This document shows positions 58,467 to 64,000 of a DNA stretch of 64,000 bases, piece after piece. The DNA is taken from positions 620,001-684,000 of the forward strand of contig JBBMOL010000082.1 of NCBI GenBank assembly GCA_037954665.1. The letters run 5' to 3'. The translations under genes and the position numbers were made by a program. The first letter of the stretch is position 1; each line of letters opens with the position of its first letter. The stretch is from Laguncularia racemosa. Its lineage: Eukaryota; Streptophyta; Magnoliopsida; Myrtales; Combretaceae. The notes below the pieces were generated by a model. The model searched no databases and was not told the DNA's origin. It saw only the letters and a list, made by a program, of their open reading frames with translations.

Positions 58467-59303
58467 TGATACGAACCACGCCTACCCGTGACGAAAGCCA
58501 ATACCAATACGTTTGGAAATTCGTTGCTTAAGACGCCCAAACACCTAAATGGAAACCGCGACCCATTGTCTATAAGAGAGACAAGAACCTTGGTATAAAA
58601 ACGAAGACGCCACAATCGGGATGAAAGACCGATTGATAAGTCGGGATGAACGCCACAGAAATCAATCCGATAAGTTCGATTTAATTCTTGAAGAACCAAG
58701 AGAGGTGCCTCTCAAAAGTGTTTAATGTTCAAAGATGTAAGTTGTTCATTGTTCTAAACCCTAGGAGCTTTTATACTAGGGTTACAATTCGTGTAAAACA
58801 AGTCCAAAACGACGTAGTTTAGATAAGTGGTGTAAAAATGCGAAAACAAAACAAGCTGACCGGCAAGGGATACACGGCCGTGTACACGACTGTGTACTTT
58901 GGCCGTGTACTTTTCTGGGCAACTTCGGGCAACATATACGCCTGTGTACTTTGGTTGTGTATCTTTCTGTGCAACTTCTGGCAACATAAACGCCCATGTA
59001 CTTTGGCCGTGTATCTTTCTGTGCAATCTTGGAATTCCTACACGGCCGTGCCTTTAAAATACATGCCCTCTTCATCCCGTGTCCAGTATAACTTGTACAA
59101 AAGCAAGGGTCTTCCCATGGTTGTTCCAATCCGTTCCAACTTCATGATTGCTCCAATCCTTTCCGGCTTCATGGATAACCTTTATCAACCCGTTAAGTGC
59201 TTCCTTGAATCATTTTGCTCGATTTCTTGTGATCAGTCCAAGCGGCACTTTAAGAGGATCCACATTTCTTCTTCCGGCTTGGCACTCATCATGGATCTCA
59301 TCA
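58467..59303 (-). repeat. E5 5' LTR
   Basis: 837 bp; TATA-like box 58768-58776; CACGGCCGTG array 58858-59080, one unit (24 bases) longer than in the 3' LTR. Confidence 0.95.
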
Positions 59304-59308
59304 TGCAT

Positions 59309-60052
59309 GGTCCCCAAATTTAGTAATTTTGTAATTTTCATTTCTCAAATCAATAGACAAATGCTTTTATGCTAGCAAGCTATATGTAAGTAGTGTAGGA
59401 ATTTACTTGAATAAAAAGCTATTTGCATAGTAGATTTGCTGAATTTTAGTTTGGTTTATTGATTTTCACCATGATTCACATGTTTGAATAGTAGAGCTTG
59501 AAGCACATAAGGTAATTGTGTATTAAATTACCTTGACATCAGTTCTAATGGAATCATCCCTACTGTGCATGAAATAAATAATATAATTTTGAAGCATGTA
59601 CATGAGGGGATCAACATCGTACATTTACTCTTTGATTACGTAAAAATCTCCCTAATTATTATAAACATAAGGCTCATTAAGGGGACTTCTTCATAAAATA
59701 CCCTTAGAATTCTACTGTGAATGTTTATGCAAGCATTTTTACAATAATTCCAGGAGATCTTTACATAATTAGAGAGTGACGATACTATGCTATAATGGCA
59801 TTACGAAATTCAAGCAACACTTAACACCTTTTCTTGAAATCTCATCAAATGTTTAATTATTACATGCAATAAAAACTAGACATTTATTTCCAGCTATTTA
59901 ATGATGCAAAAGATTTAATCAATTAAATAACGCAACAAAAAATAAAAGTTTACTTGCCAATCATTTATTTTTCATTAAATTTTTAATTATCACTCGGAAA
60001 AAAGTTACACGTTTCATGAAAATATCTTACGGGAAGGTGAAGCAATGAACAT
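59309..60052. other. Upstream region of DEFL gene B
   Basis: Colinear with 8130-8861. A small insertion (taaatttttaatt near 59980) is the main difference. No gene seen. Confidence 0.6.
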
Positions 60053-60060
60053 TATAAATA
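60053..60060 (+). promoter_or_regulatory. TATA box of DEFL gene B
   Basis: TATAAATA, same position relative to the gene as in copy A. Confidence 0.5.
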
Positions 60061-60168
60061 ACACTAAATTGCATGAAGGCCACATAGTGGAAAAGACTAA
60101 TTTACATTTTTTTTCTTGAAAAATTCTATAGGAATCCATCGTATCGTTCAACTCCTTTTGTCATATAG

Positions 60169-60526
60169 ATGGAAAAGCTTCATTTCTCCCATATTTTGGT
60201 CCTTGTCCTCATCATCTCTGGTTTGTACAATATAAGAATTACTGCAACATCGAAAGATCCATTATGTAATTAGTATTTATTTACTCTACACACGTTAATA
60301 TTACCAATAATTTGATGGTTTGTTTACACTTTTGGCAGTTGCAAATGTGATTTCACAAGCTGATGCACAAAAAAGGTGTCTAGACCAACTACAACCTAAG
60401 GGCTGTTTGCTTGAGACTTGCAAAAAACAATGTTTTGAGAAGCATGGATCATTCTTTGGAGGTCAATGTGTTGAAAATCCTCCAGGTTCAGAAGTTTGGG
60501 CTTGCATATGTGCTTATAATTGCTAA
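60169..60526 (+). CDS. Secreted defensin-like (DEFL/LCR-type) cysteine-rich peptide, copy B, two exons
   Basis: Exon 1 60169-60220, intron 60221-60338, exon 2 60339-60526; 79 residues. Splice sites, signal peptide (MEKLHFSHILVLVLIIS) and all eight cysteines are the same as in copy A. The only amino-acid change I see is Pro to Ser just before the likely cleavage site (VISQADAQKRC); other coding changes are silent. The word that is ATG at 9130 in copy A is TTG here (60320) and lies in the intron. The frame is intact, so both copies could be expressed. Confidence 0.8.
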
Positions 60527-62150
60527 TCTGCTGTATTTTATAAATCTCAAATAATTTATATTGTAACACGTCAAAAGCCTAGCTACTAAGTTAAGCTTGG
60601 CAAAAGAATGCCTTGAATGAATTTGTTTCTTTTTTCCTTATGTCCACTTAAGTGAAACAAGATTCACATTGTCTTATTTTTTTACAATAATAATGAAGGA
60701 AAATTGTATGGACTATCCAAAAATTTATCAATCAACCCATATTTTGTAATTTTCATATTTCCACAGCTTTGATATCGACACCCACCCTTATGGAAGTTTT
60801 CAACAAATGTATGTGTTGCTCTGAAATGACATAATGATGTTTTTTCAGCATTTATGGAAGCTATTAGTGAATAAAGCAAAATGATAAAAGGCTATAGTTC
60901 CAAATTATATGCATTGGGTGTGTATGTGTGATTTTAAAGTTTTGCCAATTTAATGCAGTTTTTCATTCTATTAAGATCTGATGATTAGGGGGGAAAATTA
61001 GATTTCAACAACAAAAAGTAACTTGGTTTCCCTTACTACAAATTAGTCACCTATTTCCGAATGTTTAGATAGATAAATGAAACTAAAAACTTTCCGATGA
61101 CTAAATTTGGATCCATGAAAGATTGTTTATGAGTTTCGAGCGCTCACTTCACATAAAGATCCTAGTTTGTTCCCCTTTCACTCTCCTATACAAAAACTAA
61201 AAAAAGGAGCGAACGAATCTAATATCAATGAGATCTTCTTTAGTACTCCTATTATTTAAGCAAGGATTAATCAATGAGCAATTAATATTTACTTTGAAAA
61301 CATGCTAAATACACACGTGAAGACAATAAACATGGCACTAATGATCCAGGAATTTAGAAACAAAAAAGGTGAATTTTAAGATCATTAAAACTAAATGAAA
61401 TAGAAAACCATCCGATAGCTTAAATTGGATCTATTATGGGTTGCTTATGGCATTACAACACTTTTGACATTATAAGATGACCCCATTATCATCTTTGGTA
61501 AGCATGAATGATATGGAATGGATTGGAATCATGACTAGAAAAATAAACCATTCCCATGTTTAGAGTGGCACATGCAATGGAAAGCATAGTAAGTAGTATT
61601 TGTCGAAAGTTCTCGTAGTTATAAAATACCACAATGAAACTAAAGGCTAAATAAGTAATTTTAATTAATGATCATGAAAGATGTTGGAATGGAATCACAA
61701 TTCTAACATCTTAAAAATGGAATCAATGATTTCAATGAATCTTAATTTCAACTGTTAAAAGCATATCCAAATGTAGGAAACTAGCATATTCTAGAATCAT
61801 CATTCCATATGGGGTTCAGTTCTAGGTACCAAACACACCATAATATGACATGGTGAATTTGACTGTCGTATTAAATAATCTAATGAAACATAAAAGAATT
61901 TAATGGGACCTAAAAGAAAGTGCTTTACAATCATAGTTGTCAAAATCGCAATTTTACTTATACAATTCTATCGGTTTATAGTTTGCCTTTCTATGTTAAC
62001 TTAGGCATAGAATCATTTTCATATAAATTTGTAAAATCATGAGTTTACAAGTAAAATCAATTGAATCTTGCATTTTTAATCAAGTTTACCAATTCTACCT
62101 ATTAAAGTCAATTAAACTACATATTGAAAAATATAGCTTAACTTTTATAA
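60527..62150. other. AT-rich DNA, no gene seen; MITE-like segment
   Basis: Colinear with 9337-10960, including the MITE-like segment (about 61500-61840), whose inner inverted repeat has one mismatch here. Confidence 0.5.
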
Positions 62151-62153
62151 GAT

Positions 62154-62303
62154 ATGAATATTACTAGTTATTTGAAAGACATAGAAATAGAATATAAGAA
62201 TATAATTGATAATAATATCAACAATAATGTTGGCTTTGATGATGAAGGTGGTAGCAATGATGGTTATGGTGAAAAGAAGGTTGACAACAGTTTTTACTTT
62301 TAA
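62154..62303 (+). CDS. Small acidic open frame, unrecognised (copy B)
   Basis: Same frame as 10961-11110, apparently unchanged. Confidence 0.15.
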   Translation: MNITSYLKDIEIEYKNIIDNNINNNVGFDDEGGSNDGYGEKKVDNSFYF

Positions 62304-62914
62304 TGTTGAAAAGAGAGAACAATTTTTTTCTTTATATTTTATTATTATAATTTATATTGAAATACATTTCATATTGGTATTATTATTCATATTCTAGTTT
62401 TATGCATTAGCTTAATAAATTATGCTAATTTATTTGTACTATAAATATATAACTTTTATTGTGAGTTATGAATAAAATTTATGTTGAATTTATTTACTTC
62501 AATCTTATATTTCATGTTTTTTGTGATTATAGGAAACATATGAATAGTTTTTAAAGCTATTTTTAGTAGATCGTAGAAACTTACGTTTTTACTTTTTGAT
62601 TTCGTGTTCTGATTCTACAAACCCTTTAACTATTCTAGAGAGAACAACAAGTTTCACAACCTTGATTATGATACTCAACGTAATGGAACACATGTACTTT
62701 CTTCATTTCCCCCTCTTTTTCATTTTTCCTCTTCCTAAAATTTTGTCTTTACGTTCCCTCTCCCTAGCATTTCATTTCTACACACATCCTTCCCATCCTT
62801 CAATTCTTCTCCCTTTCTATTACTTCATTTTCTTGCTTTTTGCCTGTTTCTTTGTTTTTATTTATTTTCCCTTCCTTTAAGCTTCTCTATAAAACACCAT
62901 AAATTGATACATAC

Positions 62915-63116
62915 ATGAATGGTAGAGGAGGATCAACGGTTAAATATGAGTTTGTATAGGAAGAAGAAACCCATTTAACAATACCTAAGCCTTCTCTTTT
63001 CTTTAAAGGTGTTAGATTTGGTGTATATGCTACTGAATGTGAGTTAATTTTCCTTCTTAACTTCTATAGACTAGATACTTATGACAAGGGTGAAGTTGTT
63101 TTATTGGATGCTCATG
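62915..63116 (+). pseudogene. Unrecognised exon-like frame, copy B
   Basis: Begins with an ATG (ATA in copy A), has the same in-frame TAG, and ends at the same donor (atg|gttagt). The segment reads GVRFGVYATECELIFLLNF and YDKGEVVLLDAH. Confidence 0.25.
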
Positions 63117-63763
63117 GTTAGTTCTTGATTCTTGTCAAGTGTAACATAGGGTTTTGTTTTTTGTTAATATATATATTCTCTTACGAGTTATTAATGTGAT
63201 GACACCAGGTTGACTTCACGAGAGTATGGTTTGTATTTAAGAAACAACTTTTGCAATTTTAGCATTTATTATTCAATTAAAAAAATGGAATTTGTTGCAT
63301 AATTTGAATAATTTAAGCATTTTTTACATAGTATTTTATTAATGAGTAGCTTTGATCTTGATTAATAATAGTAAAGAAGAGAATTCAAAATTTTATGGTT
63401 AATGAAAGATTTTTCATGAAGATGTAAAAATATCTTTATTTTGTTTAACTTAAGAAAACCCCAAATGATGGATTTGTCTCTTTTAAGAGAAGGTTGGAAT
63501 TCTCCCTTAAAGTTTCTTTTTACACCTTTACTTTGATTATTGCTTTAGGGTTTGCTTTAATGTAATGGTTGGAGCTTTTAAATTAAAGTATATTATTTTC
63601 ACTACCTTACTTTTGTAGCAGATAAGAGAGATTAGAGCTTTTGTTTGGTTAAAGAGTAGTAGTAGGAAAAGAGAGTAATGATGGTGTGTAACAAGGTTAA
63701 GGAAGAAGTTGAAGCTTAATAGATGATCTCAATTGGGAATATCTCAAGGATGCAAAGTAATGA

Positions 63764-63952
63764 GATTTCAAAGCAAATTCGCTTTTTGATGGTGATAAGT
63801 GCAAGGAATGCTGTTATTACAAAGGTTATGTCAAGAGGCAAGAAAAGTTTTCTTGCTTGACATGCACAACTAATGGGAATTTTGGAGTTTATAAAGCCTA
63901 TAGCTTGGCTTGCCTTGACGAAAGTGGTCGACACCCCGAATCTACAATTTAA
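63764..63952 (+). pseudogene. Unrecognised cysteine-rich exon-like frame, copy B
   Basis: Same DKCKECCYYKG and FSCLTC segments as copy A, but one extra C near 63937 ends the frame early. Confidence 0.22.
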
Positions 63953-64000
63953 GGGAATCAACTGTCTTGATCTATACTTCTCGGGTTATTATGTCATTAT

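Larger units (their letters stand above)
53913..59303 (-). mobile_element. E5: internally deleted gypsy element in block B only
   Basis: 5391 bp with LTRs 53913-54725 and 58467-59303 and a perfect target duplication TGCAT (53908-53912 and 59304-59308). Block A shows the empty site at 8125-8129. The primer site cctaagctccgatacca (58447-58463) fits tRNA-iMet, and the purine tract lies at 54726-54738. The LTRs are closely similar apart from one 24-base indel. E5 is related to E6 by its LTR start (TGATACGAACC / TGATGTGAACC) and protein content. Confidence 0.95.
49797..64000. repeat. Duplication block B
   Basis: A direct copy of block A that continues past the window edge. It carries E5 (absent from A) and keeps 1.1 kb deleted from A. 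Confidence 0.9.

Overview
This looks like gene-poor, AT-rich DNA from a eudicot plant nuclear genome. It is made almost entirely of nested Ty3/gypsy LTR retrotransposons, and the only convincing host gene is a small secreted cysteine-rich (defensin-like, DEFL) gene present in two copies. I cannot name the species. I saw no tRNA, rRNA or CRISPR array.

Layout. (1) 1-5065: right-hand part of a minus-strand Athila-like element (E1) carrying only gag and protease, inserted into the leader of another element (E6-A). (2) 5066-14213: duplication block A, with the E6-A leader and LTR, a DUF7745-like pseudogene remnant, a serial template-switch deletion scar, DEFL gene A and an unrecognised exon-like pair. 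(3) 14214-32800: an old plus-strand Tekay/Del-like element (E3), split in its integrase by a young, nearly complete minus-strand Athila-like element (E2, 21005-30817, target duplication GCTAT). (4) 32801-34531: two LTR remnants and a short unmatched stretch. (5) 34532-51109: minus-strand element E6-B (target duplication CTATG). It was gutted to a protease plus an integrase tail, then filled by a solo E2-type LTR (35196-36741), an inverted E4-type solo LTR (about 37561-38468) and element E4 (38590-49302). E4's protease is itself split by a 5.7 kb LTR-like insert (39973-45666). (6) 49797-64000: duplication block B, colinear with block A, holding a fuller DUF7745-like pseudogene, element E5 (53913-59303, target duplication TGCAT), DEFL gene B and the exon-like pair.

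Blocks A and B are direct copies about 45 kb apart, differing at roughly two percent by eye. E6 was inserted before the duplication, because both blocks share its LTR and the same right-hand flank. E1 (block A), E5 (block B) and a 1.1 kb deletion in A came later.

The most interesting signals are not genes. Five LTR families carry a CG-rich palindromic repeat array (CACGGCCGTG-type or GGCCGGC-type) whose type does not follow element lineage; in four families it lies just upstream of the TATA box. Both Athila-like elements carry a hairpin with an invariant AGGA loop and differing but still pairing stems, placed next to a purine tract. Several elements kept protease, and usually gag, while losing reverse transcriptase.
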